The notes: generated from the letters alone by a model not told the origin. A DNA stretch of 64,000 nucleotides from Phytophthora quininea (GCA_011947345.1 JAAVTG010000382.1:1-64000), one strand, 5' to 3'; counted from the stretch's first letter, positions 45,068 to 59,300 are shown. A program made the numbers and translations.

Positions 45068-45596
45068 TTCGTGGACGCCACAACACCCACACGCCCTCCA
45101 AAACGCGCTGACGCACGCCGCACCACCACGCGCGATGCACGGCCCGCACGCTCCAACCATGCGCTACACCACGGCGCCCGACGCGACTGCCAGCACCGCT
45201 CACACGACTCTGTGCGGCGACGGTCGCTGACGGTCGGTACGGACGCCGGCGAGTCGGGCTGGAATGTCTCAATGGGCTGGCCAGCGCGAGCGGTGCGGCC
45301 TGTGGTAGGCGGACCGGGCGGCACGTGAAGGTCTCCGTCGTGTGCGAGCGGCTGGTGCGGCTGCCGGCTACTGACATTACTGACATTACTGACATTATTG
45401 ACACTACCGACACTACCGACATTGCCTACAGCGTGTCGTAGTTTACCAGTCGTTTTCGCCGTCGTGTGACGCCGCGTCCAGCTCGGATTCGGTGCGGCCA
45501 CGTGTGCTGCTCCGTCAGCACAAGCAGCCCGACACGGCTGTGGACGCTAACCGCCCAAAACAGCGAGCGTGTGCCAGCAAGAGCGGCAAAAGAGAA

Positions 45597-45667
45597 TGCG
45601 CCGTCCGGGAATCGAACCCGGGGCATCTCGTTGGCAACGAGATATTTTACCACTAAACCAACGGCGC
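45597..45667 (-). tRNA. tRNA-Gly(GCC), array copy 10
   Basis: Full-length body; the first copy with four Ts (coding strand) just after the 3' end, a complete Pol III stop. The preceding spacer repeat is short. Confidence 0.97.
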
Positions 45668-46246
45668 TTCGTGGACGCCACAACACCCACACGCCCTCCA
45701 AAACGCGCTGACGCACGCCGCACCACCACGCGCGATGCACGGCCCGCACGCTCCAACCATGCGCTACACCACGGCGCCCGACGCGACTGCCAGCACCGCT
45801 CACACGACTCTGTGCGGCGACGGTCGCTGACGGTCGGTACGGACGCCGGCGAGTCGGGCTGGAATGTCTCAATGGGCTGGCCAGCGCGAGCGGTGCGGCC
45901 TGTGGTAGGCGGACCGGGCGGCACGTGAAGGTCTCCGTCGTGTGCGAGCGGCTGGTGCGGCTGCCGGCTACTGACATTACTGACATTACTGACATTATTG
46001 ACATTACCGACATTACTGACATTACTGACATTACCGACATTACCGACATTACTGACATTGACACTACCGACATTGCCTACAGCGTGTCGTAGTTTACCAG
46101 TCGTTTTCGCCGTCGTGTGACGCCGCGTCCAGCTCGGATTCGGTGCGGCCACGTGTGCTGCTCCGTCAGCACAAGCAGCCCGACACGGCTGTGGACGCTA
46201 ACCGCCCAAAACAGCGAGCGTGTGCCAGCAAGAGCGGCAAAGAGAA

Positions 46247-46317
46247 TGCGCCGTCCGGGAATCGAACCCGGGGCATCTCGTTGGCAACGAGATATTTTAC
46301 CACTAAACCAACGGCGC
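46247..46317 (-). tRNA. tRNA-Gly(GCC), array copy 11
   Basis: Full-length form. Confidence 0.97.
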
Positions 46318-46899
46318 TTCGTGGACGCCACAACACCCACACGCCCTCCAAAACGCGCTGACGCACGCCGCACCACCACGCGCGATGCACGGCCCGCACG
46401 CTCCAACCATGCGCTACACCACGGCGCCCGACGCGACTGCCAGCACCGCTCACACGACTCTGTGCGGCGACGGTCGCTGACGGTCGGTACGGACGCCGGC
46501 GAGTCGGGCTGGAATGTCTCAATGGGCTGGCCAGCGCGAGCGGTGCGGCCTGTGGTAGGCGGACCGGGCGGCACGTGAAGGTCTCCGTCGTGTGCGAGCG
46601 GCTGGTGCGGCTGCCGGCTACTGACATTACTGACATTACTGACATTATTGACATTACCGACATTACTGACATTACTGACATTACCGACATTACTGACATT
46701 ACTGACACTACCGACACTACCGACATTGCCTACAGCGTGTCGTAGTTTACCAGTCGTTTTCGCCGTCGTGTGACGCCGCGTCCAGCTCGGATTCGGTGCG
46801 GCCACGTGTGCTGCTCCGTCAGCACAAGCAGCCCGACACGGCTGTGGACGCTAACCGCCCAAAACAGCGAGCGTGTGCCAGCAAGAGCGGCAAAGAGAA

Positions 46900-46970
46900 T
46901 GCGCCGTCCGGGAATCGAACCCGGGGCATCTCGTTGGCAACGAGATATTTTACCACTAAACCAACGGCGC
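46900..46970 (-). tRNA. tRNA-Gly(GCC), array copy 12
   Basis: Full-length form. Confidence 0.97.
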
Positions 46971-47552
46971 TTCGTGGACGCCACAACACCCACACGCCCT
47001 CCAAAACGCGCTGACGCACGCCGCACCACCACGCGCGATGCACGGCCCGCACGCTCCAACCATGCGCTACACCACGGCGCCCGACGCGACTGCCAGCACC
47101 GCTCACACGACTCTGTGCGGCGACGGTCGCTGACGGTCGGTACGGACGCCGGCGAGTCGGGCTGGAATGTCTCAATGGGCTGGCCAGCGCGAGCGGTGCG
47201 GCCTGTGGTAGGCGGACCGGGCGGCACGTGAAGGTCTCCGTCGTGTGCGAGCGGCTGGTGCGGCTGCCGGCTACTGACATTACTGACATTACTGACATTA
47301 TTGACATTACTGACATTACTGACATTACTGACATTACCGACATTACTGACATTACTGACACTACCGACACTACCGACATTGCCTACAGCGTGTCGTAGTT
47401 TACCAGTCGTTTTCGCCGTCGTGTGACGCCGCGTCCAGCTCGGATTCGGTGCGGCCACGTGTGCTGCTCCGTCAGCACAAGCAGCCCGACACGGCTGTGG
47501 ACGCTAACCGCCCAAAACAGCGAGCGTGTGCCAGCAAGAGCGGCAAAGAGAA

Positions 47553-47623
47553 TGCGCCGTCCGGGAATCGAACCCGGGGCATCTCGTTGGCAACGAGATA
47601 TTTTACCACTAAACCAACGGCGC
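47553..47623 (-). tRNA. tRNA-Gly(GCC), array copy 13
   Basis: Full-length form. Confidence 0.97.
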
Positions 47624-48196
47624 TTCGTGGACGCCACAACACCCACACGCCCTCCAAAACGCGCTGACGCACGCCGCACCACCACGCGCGATGCACGGCC
47701 CGCACGCTCCAACCATGCGCTACACCACGGCGCCCGACGCGACTGCCAGCACCGCTCACACGACTCTGTGCGGCGACGGTCGCTGACGGTCGGTACGGAC
47801 GCCGGCGAGTCGGGCTGGAATGTCTCAATGGGCTGGCCAGCGCGAGCGGTGCGGCCTGTGGTAGGCGGACCGGGCGGCACGTGAAGGTCTCCGTCGTGTG
47901 CGAGCGGCTGGTGCGGCTGCCGGCTACTGACATTACTGACATTACTGACATTATTGACATTACCGACATTACTGACATTACTGACATTACCGACATTACT
48001 GACATTACTGACACTACCGACATTGCCTACAGCGTGTCGTAGTTTACCAGTCGTTTTCGCCGTCGTGTGACGCCGCGTCCAGCTCGGATTCGGTGCGGCC
48101 ACGTGTGCTGCTCCGTCAGCACAAGCAGCCCGACACGGCTGTGGGCGCTAACCGCCCAAAACAGCGAGCGTGTGCCAGCAAGAGCGGCAAAGAGAA

Positions 48197-48267
48197 TGCG
48201 CCGTCCGGGAATCGAACCCGGGGCATCTCGTTGGCAACGAGATATTTTACCACTAAACCAACGGCGC
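48197..48267 (-). tRNA. tRNA-Gly(GCC), array copy 14
   Basis: Full-length form; first of eight consecutive units (14-21) sharing G at the GTGGRCG marker site. Confidence 0.97.
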
Positions 48268-48849
48268 TTCGTGGACGCCACAACACCCACACGCCCTCCA
48301 AAACGCGCTGACGCACGCCGCACCACCACGCGCGATGCACGGCCCGCACGCTCCAACCATGCGCTACACCACGGCGCCCGACGCGACTGCCAGCACCGCT
48401 CACACGACTCTGTGCGGCGACGGTCGCTGACGGTCGGTACGGACGCCGGCGAGTCGGGCTGGAATGTCTCAATGGGCTGGCCAGCGCGAGCGGTGCGGCC
48501 TGTGGTAGGCGGACCGGGCGGCACGTGAAGGTCTCCGTCGTGTGCGAGCGGCTGGTGCGGCTGCCGGCTACTGACATTACTGACATTACTGACATTATTG
48601 ACATTACCGACATTACTGACATTACTGACATTACCGACATTACTGACATTACTGACACTACCGACACTACCGACATTGCCTACAGCGTGTCGTAGTTTAC
48701 CAGTCGTTTTCGCCGTCGTGTGACGCCGCGTCCAGCTCGGATTCGGTGCGGCCACGTGTGCTGCTCCGTCAGCACAAGCAGCCCGACACGGCTGTGGGCG
48801 CTAACCGCCCAAAACAGCGAGCGTGTGCCAGCAAGAGCGGCAAAGAGAA

Positions 48850-48920
48850 TGCGCCGTCCGGGAATCGAACCCGGGGCATCTCGTTGGCAACGAGATATTT
48901 TACCACTAAACCAACGGCGC
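48850..48920 (-). tRNA. tRNA-Gly(GCC), array copy 15
   Basis: Full-length form; the unit looks identical to copies 16-18. Confidence 0.97.
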
Positions 48921-49502
48921 TTCGTGGACGCCACAACACCCACACGCCCTCCAAAACGCGCTGACGCACGCCGCACCACCACGCGCGATGCACGGCCCGC
49001 ACGCTCCAACCATGCGCTACACCACGGCGCCCGACGCGACTGCCAGCACCGCTCACACGACTCTGTGCGGCGACGGTCGCTGACGGTCGGTACGGACGCC
49101 GGCGAGTCGGGCTGGAATGTCTCAATGGGCTGGCCAGCGCGAGCGGTGCGGCCTGTGGTAGGCGGACCGGGCGGCACGTGAAGGTCTCCGTCGTGTGCGA
49201 GCGGCTGGTGCGGCTGCCGGCTACTGACATTACTGACATTACTGACATTATTGACATTACCGACATTACTGACATTACTGACATTACCGACATTACTGAC
49301 ATTACTGACACTACCGACACTACCGACATTGCCTACAGCGTGTCGTAGTTTACCAGTCGTTTTCGCCGTCGTGTGACGCCGCGTCCAGCTCGGATTCGGT
49401 GCGGCCACGTGTGCTGCTCCGTCAGCACAAGCAGCCCGACACGGCTGTGGGCGCTAACCGCCCAAAACAGCGAGCGTGTGCCAGCAAGAGCGGCAAAGAG
49501 AA

Positions 49503-49573
49503 TGCGCCGTCCGGGAATCGAACCCGGGGCATCTCGTTGGCAACGAGATATTTTACCACTAAACCAACGGCGC
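49503..49573 (-). tRNA. tRNA-Gly(GCC), array copy 16
   Basis: Full-length form. Confidence 0.97.
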
Positions 49574-50155
49574 TTCGTGGACGCCACAACACCCACACGC
49601 CCTCCAAAACGCGCTGACGCACGCCGCACCACCACGCGCGATGCACGGCCCGCACGCTCCAACCATGCGCTACACCACGGCGCCCGACGCGACTGCCAGC
49701 ACCGCTCACACGACTCTGTGCGGCGACGGTCGCTGACGGTCGGTACGGACGCCGGCGAGTCGGGCTGGAATGTCTCAATGGGCTGGCCAGCGCGAGCGGT
49801 GCGGCCTGTGGTAGGCGGACCGGGCGGCACGTGAAGGTCTCCGTCGTGTGCGAGCGGCTGGTGCGGCTGCCGGCTACTGACATTACTGACATTACTGACA
49901 TTATTGACATTACCGACATTACTGACATTACTGACATTACCGACATTACTGACATTACTGACACTACCGACACTACCGACATTGCCTACAGCGTGTCGTA
50001 GTTTACCAGTCGTTTTCGCCGTCGTGTGACGCCGCGTCCAGCTCGGATTCGGTGCGGCCACGTGTGCTGCTCCGTCAGCACAAGCAGCCCGACACGGCTG
50101 TGGGCGCTAACCGCCCAAAACAGCGAGCGTGTGCCAGCAAGAGCGGCAAAGAGAA

Positions 50156-50226
50156 TGCGCCGTCCGGGAATCGAACCCGGGGCATCTCGTTGGCAACGAG
50201 ATATTTTACCACTAAACCAACGGCGC
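50156..50226 (-). tRNA. tRNA-Gly(GCC), array copy 17
   Basis: Full-length form. Confidence 0.97.
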
Positions 50227-50808
50227 TTCGTGGACGCCACAACACCCACACGCCCTCCAAAACGCGCTGACGCACGCCGCACCACCACGCGCGATGCACG
50301 GCCCGCACGCTCCAACCATGCGCTACACCACGGCGCCCGACGCGACTGCCAGCACCGCTCACACGACTCTGTGCGGCGACGGTCGCTGACGGTCGGTACG
50401 GACGCCGGCGAGTCGGGCTGGAATGTCTCAATGGGCTGGCCAGCGCGAGCGGTGCGGCCTGTGGTAGGCGGACCGGGCGGCACGTGAAGGTCTCCGTCGT
50501 GTGCGAGCGGCTGGTGCGGCTGCCGGCTACTGACATTACTGACATTACTGACATTATTGACATTACCGACATTACTGACATTACTGACATTACCGACATT
50601 ACTGACATTACTGACACTACCGACACTACCGACATTGCCTACAGCGTGTCGTAGTTTACCAGTCGTTTTCGCCGTCGTGTGACGCCGCGTCCAGCTCGGA
50701 TTCGGTGCGGCCACGTGTGCTGCTCCGTCAGCACAAGCAGCCCGACACGGCTGTGGGCGCTAACCGCCCAAAACAGCGAGCGTGTGCCAGCAAGAGCGGC
50801 AAAGAGAA

Positions 50809-50879
50809 TGCGCCGTCCGGGAATCGAACCCGGGGCATCTCGTTGGCAACGAGATATTTTACCACTAAACCAACGGCGC
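50809..50879 (-). tRNA. tRNA-Gly(GCC), array copy 18
   Basis: Full-length form. Confidence 0.97.
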
Positions 50880-51463
50880 TTCGTGGACGCCACAACACCC
50901 ACACGCCCTCCAAAACGCGCTGACGCACGCCGCACCACCACGCGCGATGCACGGCCCGCACGCTCCAACCATGCGCTACACCACGGCGCCCGACGCGACT
51001 GCCAGCACCGCTCACACGACTCTGTGCGGCGACGGTCGCTGACGGTCGGTACGGACGCCGGCGAGTCGGGCTGGAATGTCTCAATGGGCTGGCCAGCGCG
51101 AGCGGTGCGGCCTGTGGTAGGCGGACCGGGCGGCACGTGAAGGTCTCCGTCGTGTGCGAGCGGCTGGTGCGGCTGCCGGCTACTGACATTACTGACATTA
51201 CTGACATTATTGACATTACCGACATTACTGACATTACTGACATTACCGACATTACTGACACATTACTGACATTACCGACACTACCGACATTGCCTACAGC
51301 GTGTCGTAGTTTACCAGTCGTTTTCGCCGTCGTGTGACGCCGCGTCCAGCTCGGATTCGGTGCGGCCACGTGTGCTGCTCCGTCAGCACAAGCAGCCCGA
51401 CACGGCTGTGGGCGCTAACCGCCCAAAACAGCGAGCGTGTGCCAGCAAGAGCGGCAAAGAGAA

Positions 51464-51534
51464 TGCGCCGTCCGGGAATCGAACCCGGGGCATCTCGTTG
51501 GCAACGAGATATTTTACCACTAAACCAACGGCGC
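51464..51534 (-). tRNA. tRNA-Gly(GCC), array copy 19
   Basis: Full-length form; the preceding spacer repeat is irregular (GACACATTACTG near 51256). Confidence 0.97.
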
Positions 51535-52129
51535 TTCGTGGACGCCACAACACCCACACGCCCTCCAAAACGCGCTGACGCACGCCGCACCACCACGCGC
51601 GATGCACGGCCCGCACGCTCCAACCATGCGCTACACCACGGCGCCCGACGCGACTGCCAGCACCGCTCACACGACTCTGTGCGGCGACGGTCGCTGACGG
51701 TCGGTACGGACGCCGGCGAGTCGGGCTGGAATGTCTCAATGGGCTGGCCAGCGCGAGCGGTGCGGCCTGTGGTAGGCGGACCGGGCGGCACGTGAAGGTC
51801 TCCGTCGTGTGCGAGCGGCTGGTGCGGCTGCCGGCTACTGACATTACTGACATTACTGACATTATTGACATTACCGACATTACTGACATTACTGACATTA
51901 CTGACATTACCGACATTACTGACATTACTGACACTACCGACATTACTGACCGACATTGCCTACAGCGTGTCGTAGTTTACCAGTCGTTTTCGCCGTCGTG
52001 TGACGCCGCGTCCAGCTCGGATTCGGTGCGGCCACGTGTGCTGCTCCGTCAGCACAAGCAGCCCGACACGGCTGTGGGCGCTAACCGCCCAAAACAGCGA
52101 GCGTGTGCCAGCAAGAGCGGCAAAGAGAA

Positions 52130-52200
52130 TGCGCCGTCCGGGAATCGAACCCGGGGCATCTCGTTGGCAACGAGATATTTTACCACTAAACCAACGGCGC
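52130..52200 (-). tRNA. tRNA-Gly(GCC), array copy 20
   Basis: Full-length form; the period to copy 19 is 666 bases. Confidence 0.97.
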
Positions 52201-52727
52201 TTCGTGGACGCCACAACACCCACACGCCCTCCAAAACGCGCTGACGCACGCCGCACCACCACGCGCGATGCACGGCCCGCACGCTCCAACCATGCGCTAC
52301 ACCACGGCGCCCGACGCGACTGCCAGCACCGCTCACACGACTCTGTGCGGCGACGGTCGCTGACGGTCGGTACGGACGCCGGCGAGTCGGGCTGGAATGT
52401 CTCAATGGGCTGGCCAGCGCGAGCGGTGCGGCCTGTGGTAGGCGGACCGGGCGGCACGTGAAGGTCTCCGTCGTGTGCGAGCGGCTGGTGCGGCTGCCGG
52501 CTACTGACATTACTGACATTACTGACATTACATTACCGACATTACTACCGACATTGCCTACAGCGTGTCGTAGTTTACCAGTCGTTTTCGCCGTCGTGTG
52601 ACGCCGCGTCCAGCTCGGATTCGGTGCGGCCACGTGTGCTGCTCCGTCAGCACAAGCAGCCCGACACGGCTGTGGGCGCTAACCGCCCAAAACAGCGAGC
52701 GTGTGCCAGCAAGAGCGGCAAAGAGAA

Positions 52728-52798
52728 TGCGCCGTCCGGGAATCGAACCCGGGGCATCTCGTTGGCAACGAGATATTTTACCACTAAACCAACGGCGC
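52728..52798 (-). tRNA. tRNA-Gly(GCC), array copy 21
   Basis: Full-length form; the preceding spacer repeat is collapsed and irregular (period 598). Confidence 0.97.
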
Positions 52799-53380
52799 TT
52801 CGTGGACGCCACAACACCCACACGCCCTCCAAAACGCGCTGACGCACGCCGCACCACCACGCGCGATGCACGGCCCGCACGCTCCAACCATGCGCTACAC
52901 CACGGCGCCCGACGCGACTGCCAGCACCGCTCACACGACTCTGTGCGGCGACGGTCGCTGACGGTCGGTACGGACGCCGGCGAGTCGGGCTGGAATGTCT
53001 CAATGGGCTGGCCAGCGCGAGCGGTGCGGCCTGTGGTAGGCGGACCGGGCGGCACGTGAAGGTCTCCGTCGTGTGCGAGCGGCTGGTGCGGCTGCCGGCT
53101 ACTGACATTACTGACATTACTGACATTATTGACATTACCGACATTACTGACATTACTGACATTACCGACATTACTGACATTACTGACACTACCGACACTA
53201 CCGACATTGCCTACAGCGTGTCGTAGTTTACCAGTCGTTTTCGCCGTCGTGTGACGCCGCGTCCAGCTCGGATTCGGTGCGGCCACGTGTGCTGCTCCGT
53301 CAGCACAAGCAGCCCGACACGGCTGTGGACGCTAACCGCCCAAAACAGCGAGCGTGTGCCAGCAAGAGCGGCAAAGAGAA

Positions 53381-53451
53381 TGCGCCGTCCGGGAATCGAA
53401 CCCGGGGCATCTCGTTGGCAACGAGATATTTTACCACTAAACCAACGGCGC
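53381..53451 (-). tRNA. tRNA-Gly(GCC), array copy 22
   Basis: Full-length form. Confidence 0.97.
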
Positions 53452-54033
53452 TTCGTGGACGCCACAACACCCACACGCCCTCCAAAACGCGCTGACGCAC
53501 GCCGCACCACCACGCGCGATGCACGGCCCGCACGCTCCAACCATGCGCTACACCACGGCGCCCGACGCGACTGCCAGCACCGCTCACACGACTCTGTGCG
53601 GCGACGGTCGCTGACGGTCGGTACGGACGCCGGCGAGTCGGGCTGGAATGTCTCAATGGGCTGGCCAGCGCGAGCGGTGCGGCCTGTGGTAGGCGGACCG
53701 GGCGGCACGTGAAGGTCTCCGTCGTGTGCGAGCGGCTGGTGCGGCTGCCGGCTACTGACATTACTGACATTACTGACATTATTGACATTACCGACATTAC
53801 TGACATTACTGACATTACCGACATTACTGACATTACTGACACTACCGACACTACCGACATTGCCTACAGCGTGTCGTAGTTTACCAGTCGTTTTCGCCGT
53901 CGTGTGACGCCGCGTCCAGCTCGGATTCGGTGCGGCCACGTGTGCTGCTCCGTCAGCACAAGCAGCCCGACACGGCTGTGGGCGCTAACCGCCCAAAACA
54001 GCGAGCGTGTGCCAGCAAGAGCGGCAAAGAGAA

Positions 54034-54103
54034 TGCGCCGTCCGGGAATCGAACCCGGGCATCTCGTTGGCAACGAGATATTTTACCACTAAACCAACGG
54101 CGC
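54034..54103 (-). tRNA. tRNA-Gly(GCC), array copy 23, one C short
   Basis: 70 bases; variable-loop C missing as in copies 6 and 7. Confidence 0.85.
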
Positions 54104-54685
54104 TTCGTGGACGCCACAACACCCACACGCCCTCCAAAACGCGCTGACGCACGCCGCACCACCACGCGCGATGCACGGCCCGCACGCTCCAACCATGCGC
54201 TACACCACGGCGCCCGACGCGACTGCCAGCACCGCTCACACGACTCTGTGCGGCGACGGTCGCTGACGGTCGGTACGGACGCCGGCGAGTCGGGCTGGAA
54301 TGTCTCAATGGGCTGGCCAGCGCGAGCGGTGCGGCCTGTGGTAGGCGGACCGGGCGGCACGTGAAGGTCTCCGTCGTGTGCGAGCGGCTGGTGCGGCTGC
54401 CGGCTACTGACATTACTGACATTACTGACATTATTGACATTACTGACATTACTGACATTACTGACATTACTGACATTACTGACATTACTGACATTATTGA
54501 CACTACCGACATTGCCTACAGCGTGTCGTAGTTTACCAGTCGTTTTCGCCGTCGTGTGACGCCGCGTCCAGCTCGGATTCGGTGCGGCCACGTGTGCTGC
54601 TCCGTCAGCACAAGCAGCCCGACACGGCTGTGGACGCTAACCGCCCAAAACAGCGAGCGTGTGCCAGCAAGAGCGGCAAAGAGAA

Positions 54686-54756
54686 TGCGCCGTCCGGGAA
54701 TCGAACCCGGGGCATCTCGTTGGCAACGAGATATTTTACCACTAAACCAACGGCGC
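54686..54756 (-). tRNA. tRNA-Gly(GCC), array copy 24
   Basis: Full-length form. Confidence 0.97.
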
Positions 54757-55338
54757 TTCGTGGACGCCACAACACCCACACGCCCTCCAAAACGCGCTGA
54801 CGCACGCCGCACCACCACGCGCGATGCACGGCCCGCACGCTCCAACCATGCGCTACACCACGGCGCCCGACGCGACTGCCAGCACCGCTCACACGACTCT
54901 GTGCGGCGACGGTCGCTGACGGTCGGTACGGACGCCGGCGAGTCGGGCTGGAATGTCTCAATGGGCTGGCCAGCGCGAGCGGTGCGGCCTGTGGTAGGCG
55001 GACCGGGCGGCACGTGAAGGTCTCCGTCGTGTGCGAGCGGCTGGTGCGGCTGCCGGCTACTGACATTACTGACATTACTGACATTATTGACATTACCGAC
55101 ATTACTGACATTACTGACATTACCGACATTACTGACATTACTGACACTACCGACACTACCGACATTGCCTACAGCGTGTCGTAGTTTACCAGTCGTTTTC
55201 GCCGTCGTGTGACGCCGCGTCCAGCTCGGATTCGGTGCGGCCACGTGTGCTGCTCCGTCAGCACAAGCAGCCCGACACGGCTGTGGACGCTAACCGCCCA
55301 AAACAGCGAGCGTGTGCCAGCAAGAGCGGCAAAGAGAA

Positions 55339-55408
55339 TGCGCCGTCCGGGAATCGAACCCGGGCATCTCGTTGGCAACGAGATATTTTACCACTAAACC
55401 AACGGCGC
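55339..55408 (-). tRNA. tRNA-Gly(GCC), array copy 25, one C short
   Basis: 70 bases; variable-loop C missing as in copies 6, 7 and 23. Confidence 0.85.
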
Positions 55409-55991
55409 TTCGTGGACGCCACAACACCCACACGCCCTCCAAAACGCGCTGACGCACGCCGCACCACCACGCGCGATGCACGGCCCGCACGCTCCAACCA
55501 TGCGCTACACCACGGCGCCCGACGCGACTGCCAGCACCGCTCACACGACTCTGTGCGGCGACGGTCGCTGACGGTCGGTACGGACGCCGGCGAGTCGGGC
55601 TGGAATGTCTCAATGGGCTGGCCAGCGCGAGCGGTGCGGCCTGTGGTAGGCGGACCGGGCGGCACGTGAAGGTCTCCGTCGTGTGCGAGCGGCTGGTGCG
55701 GCTGCCGGCTACTGACATTACTGACATTACTGACATTATTGACATTACCGACATTACTGACATTACTGACATTACCGACATTACCGACATTACTGACATT
55801 ATTGACACTACCGACATTGCCTACAGCGTGTCGTAGTTTACCAGTCGTTTTCGCCGTCGTGTGACGCCGCGTCCAGCTCGGATTCGGTGCGGCCACGTGT
55901 GCTGCTCCGTCAGCACAAGCAGCCCGACACGGCTGTGGGCGCTAACCGCCCAAAACAGCGAGCGTGTGCCAGCAAGAGCGGCAAAAGAGAA

Positions 55992-56061
55992 TGCGCCGTC
56001 CGGGAATCGAACCGGGGCATCTCGTTGGCAACGAGATATTTTACCACTAAACCAACGGCGC
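55992..56061 (-). tRNA. tRNA-Gly(GCC), array copy 26, T-stem variant
   Basis: 70 bases: one G of the T-stem 5' strand is missing (CCCCGGTTCG), leaving a stem with a mismatch or only four pairs. The B box is still intact. Four Ts follow the 3' end. Confidence 0.8.
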
Positions 56062-56670
56062 TTCGTGGACGCCACAACACCCACACGCCCTCCAAAACGC
56101 GCTGACGCACGCCGCACCACCACGCGCGATGCACGGCCCGCACGCTCCAACCATGCGCTACACCACGGCGCCCGACGCGACTGCCAGCACCGCTCACACG
56201 ACTCTGTGCGGCGACGGTCGCTGACGGTCGGTACGGACGCCGGCGAGTCGGGCTGGAATGTCTCAATGGGCTGGCCAGCGCGAGCGGTGCGGCCTGTGGT
56301 AGGCGGACCGGGCGGCACGTGAAGGTCTCCGTCGTGTGCGAGCGGCTGGTGCGGCTGCCGGCTACTGACATTACTGACATTACTGACATTATTGACATTA
56401 CCGACATTACTGACATTACTGACATTACTGACATTACCGACATTACTGACATTACTGACATTACCGACATTACTGACATTATTGACACTACCGACATTGC
56501 CTACAGCGTGTCGTAGTTTACCAGTCGTTTTCGCCGTCGTGTGACGCCGCGTCCAGCTCGGATTCGGTGCGGCCACGTGTGCTGCTCCGTCAGCACAAGC
56601 AGCCCGACACGGCTGTGGGCGCTAACCGCCCAAAACAGCGAGCGTGTGCCAGCAAGAGCGGCAAAGAGAA

Positions 56671-56740
56671 TGCGCCGTCCGGGAATCGAACCGGGGCATC
56701 TCGTTGGCAACGAGATATTTTACCACTAAACCAACGGCGC
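56671..56740 (-). tRNA. tRNA-Gly(GCC), array copy 27, T-stem variant
   Basis: Same T-stem loss as copy 26, with three Ts after the end. The spacer repeat before it is the longest seen (period 680). Confidence 0.8.
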
Positions 56741-57342
56741 TTCGTGGACGCCACAACACCCACACGCCCTCCAAAACGCGCTGACGCACGCCGCACCACC
56801 ACGCGCGATGCACGGCCCGCACGCTCCAACCATGCGCTACACCACGGCGCCCGACGCGACTGCCAGCACCGCTCACACGACTCTGTGCGGCGACGGTCGC
56901 TGACGGTCGGTACGGACGCCGGCGAGTCGGGCTGGAATGTCTCAATGGGCTGGCCAGCGCGAGCGGTGCGGCCTGTGGTAGGCGGACCGGGCGGCACGTG
57001 AAGGTCTCCGTCGTGTGCGAGCGGCTGGTGCGGCTGCCGGCTACTGACATTACTGACATTACTGACATTATTGACATTACCGACATTACTGACATTACTG
57101 ACATTACTTACCGACATTACTGACATTACTGACATTACCGACACTGACATTATTGACACTACCGACATTGCCTACAGCGTGTCGTAGTTTACCAGTCGTT
57201 TTCGCCGTCGTGTGACGCCGCGTCCAGCTCGGATTCGGTGCGGCCACGTGTGCTGCTCCGTCAGCACAAGCAGCCCGACACGGCTGTGGGCGCTAACCGC
57301 CCAAAACAGCGAGCGTGTGCCAGCAAGAGCGGCAAAAGAGAA

Positions 57343-57412
57343 TGCGCCGTCCGGGAATCGAACCGGGGCATCTCGTTGGCAACGAGATATTTTACCACTA
57401 AACCAACGGCGC
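57343..57412 (-). tRNA. tRNA-Gly(GCC), array copy 28, T-stem variant
   Basis: Same T-stem loss as copy 26; four Ts follow. Confidence 0.8.
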
Positions 57413-57994
57413 TTCGTGGACGCCACAACACCCACACGCCCTCCAAAACGCGCTGACGCACGCCGCACCACCACGCGCGATGCACGGCCCGCACGCTCCA
57501 ACCATGCGCTACACCACGGCGCCCGACGCGACTGCCAGCACCGCTCACACGACTCTGTGCGGCGACGGTCGCTGACGGTCGGTACGGACGCCGGCGAGTC
57601 GGGCTGGAATGTCTCAATGGGCTGGCCAGCGCGAGCGGTGCGGCCTGTGGTAGGCGGACCGGGCGGCACGTGAAGGTCTCCGTCGTGTGCGAGCGGCTGG
57701 TGCGGCTGCCGGCTACTGACATTACTGACATTACTGACATTATTGACATTACCGACATTACTGACATTACTGACATTACTGACATTACCGACATTACTGA
57801 CATTACCGACACTACCGACATTGCCTACAGCGTGTCGTAGTTTACCAGTCGTTTTCGCCGTCGTGTGACGCCGCGTCCAGCTCGGATTCGGTGCGGCCAC
57901 GTGTGCTGCTCCGTCAGCACAAGCAGCCCGACACGGCTGTGGACGCTAACCGCCCAAAACAGCGAGCGTGTGCCAGCAAGAGCGGCAAAGAGAA

Positions 57995-58064
57995 TGCGCC
58001 GTCCGGGAATCGAACCGGGGCATCTCGTTGGCAACGAGATATTTTACCACTAAACCAACGGCGC
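57995..58064 (-). tRNA. tRNA-Gly(GCC), array copy 29, T-stem variant
   Basis: Same T-stem loss as copy 26; three Ts follow. Confidence 0.8.
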
Positions 58065-58646
58065 TTCGTGGACGCCACAACACCCACACGCCCTCCAAAA
58101 CGCGCTGACGCACGCCGCACCACCACGCGCGATGCACGGCCCGCACGCTCCAACCATGCGCTACACCACGGCGCCCGACGCGACTGCCAGCACCGCTCAC
58201 ACGACTCTGTGCGGCGACGGTCGCTGACGGTCGGTACGGACGCCGGCGAGTCGGGCTGGAATGTCTCAATGGGCTGGCCAGCGCGAGCGGTGCGGCCTGT
58301 GGTAGGCGGACCGGGCGGCACGTGAAGGTCTCCGTCGTGTGCGAGCGGCTGGTGCGGCTGCCGGCTACTGACATTACTGACATTACTGACATTATTGACA
58401 TTACCGACATTACTGACATTACTGACATTACCGACATTACCGACATTACTGACATTACCGACACTACCGACATTGCCTACAGCGTGTCGTAGTTTACCAG
58501 TCGTTTTCGCCGTCGTGTGACGCCGCGTCCAGCTCGGATTCGGTGCGGCCACGTGTGCTGCTCCGTCAGCACAAGCAGCCCGACACGGCTGTGGGCGCTA
58601 ACCGCCCAAAACAGCGAGCGTGTGCCAGCAAGAGCGGCAAAGAGAA

Positions 58647-58717
58647 TGCGCCGTCCGGGAATCGAACCCGGGGCATCTCGTTGGCAACGAGATATTTTAC
58701 CACTAAACCAACGGCGC
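58647..58717 (-). tRNA. tRNA-Gly(GCC), array copy 30
   Basis: Full-length form between T-stem variants. Confidence 0.97.
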
Positions 58718-59300
58718 TTCGTGGACGCCACAACACCCACACGCCCTCCAAAACGCGCTGACGCACGCCGCACCACCACGCGCGATGCACGGCCCGCACG
58801 CTCCAACCATGCGCTACACCACGGCGCCCGACGCGACTGCCAGCACCGCTCACACGACTCTGTGCGGCGACGGTCGCTGACGGTCGGTACGGACGCCGGC
58901 GAGTCGGGCTGGAATGTCTCAATGGGCTGGCCAGCGCGAGCGGTGCGGCCTGTGGTAGGCGGACCGGGCGGCACGTGAAGGTCTCCGTCGTGTGCGAGCG
59001 GCTGGTGCGGCTGCCGGCTACTGACATTACTGACATTACTGACATTATTGACATTACTGACATTACTGACATTACTGACATTACTGACATTACCGACATT
59101 ACTGACATTATTGACACTACCGACATTGCCTACAGCGTGTCGTAGTTTACCAGTCGTTTTCGCCGTCGTGTGACGCCGCGTCCAGCTCGGATTCGGTGCG
59201 GCCACGTGTGCTGCTCCGTCAGCACAAGCAGCCCGACACGGCTGTGGGCGCTAACCGCCCAAAACAGCGAGCGTGTGCCAGCAAGAGCGGCAAAAGAGAA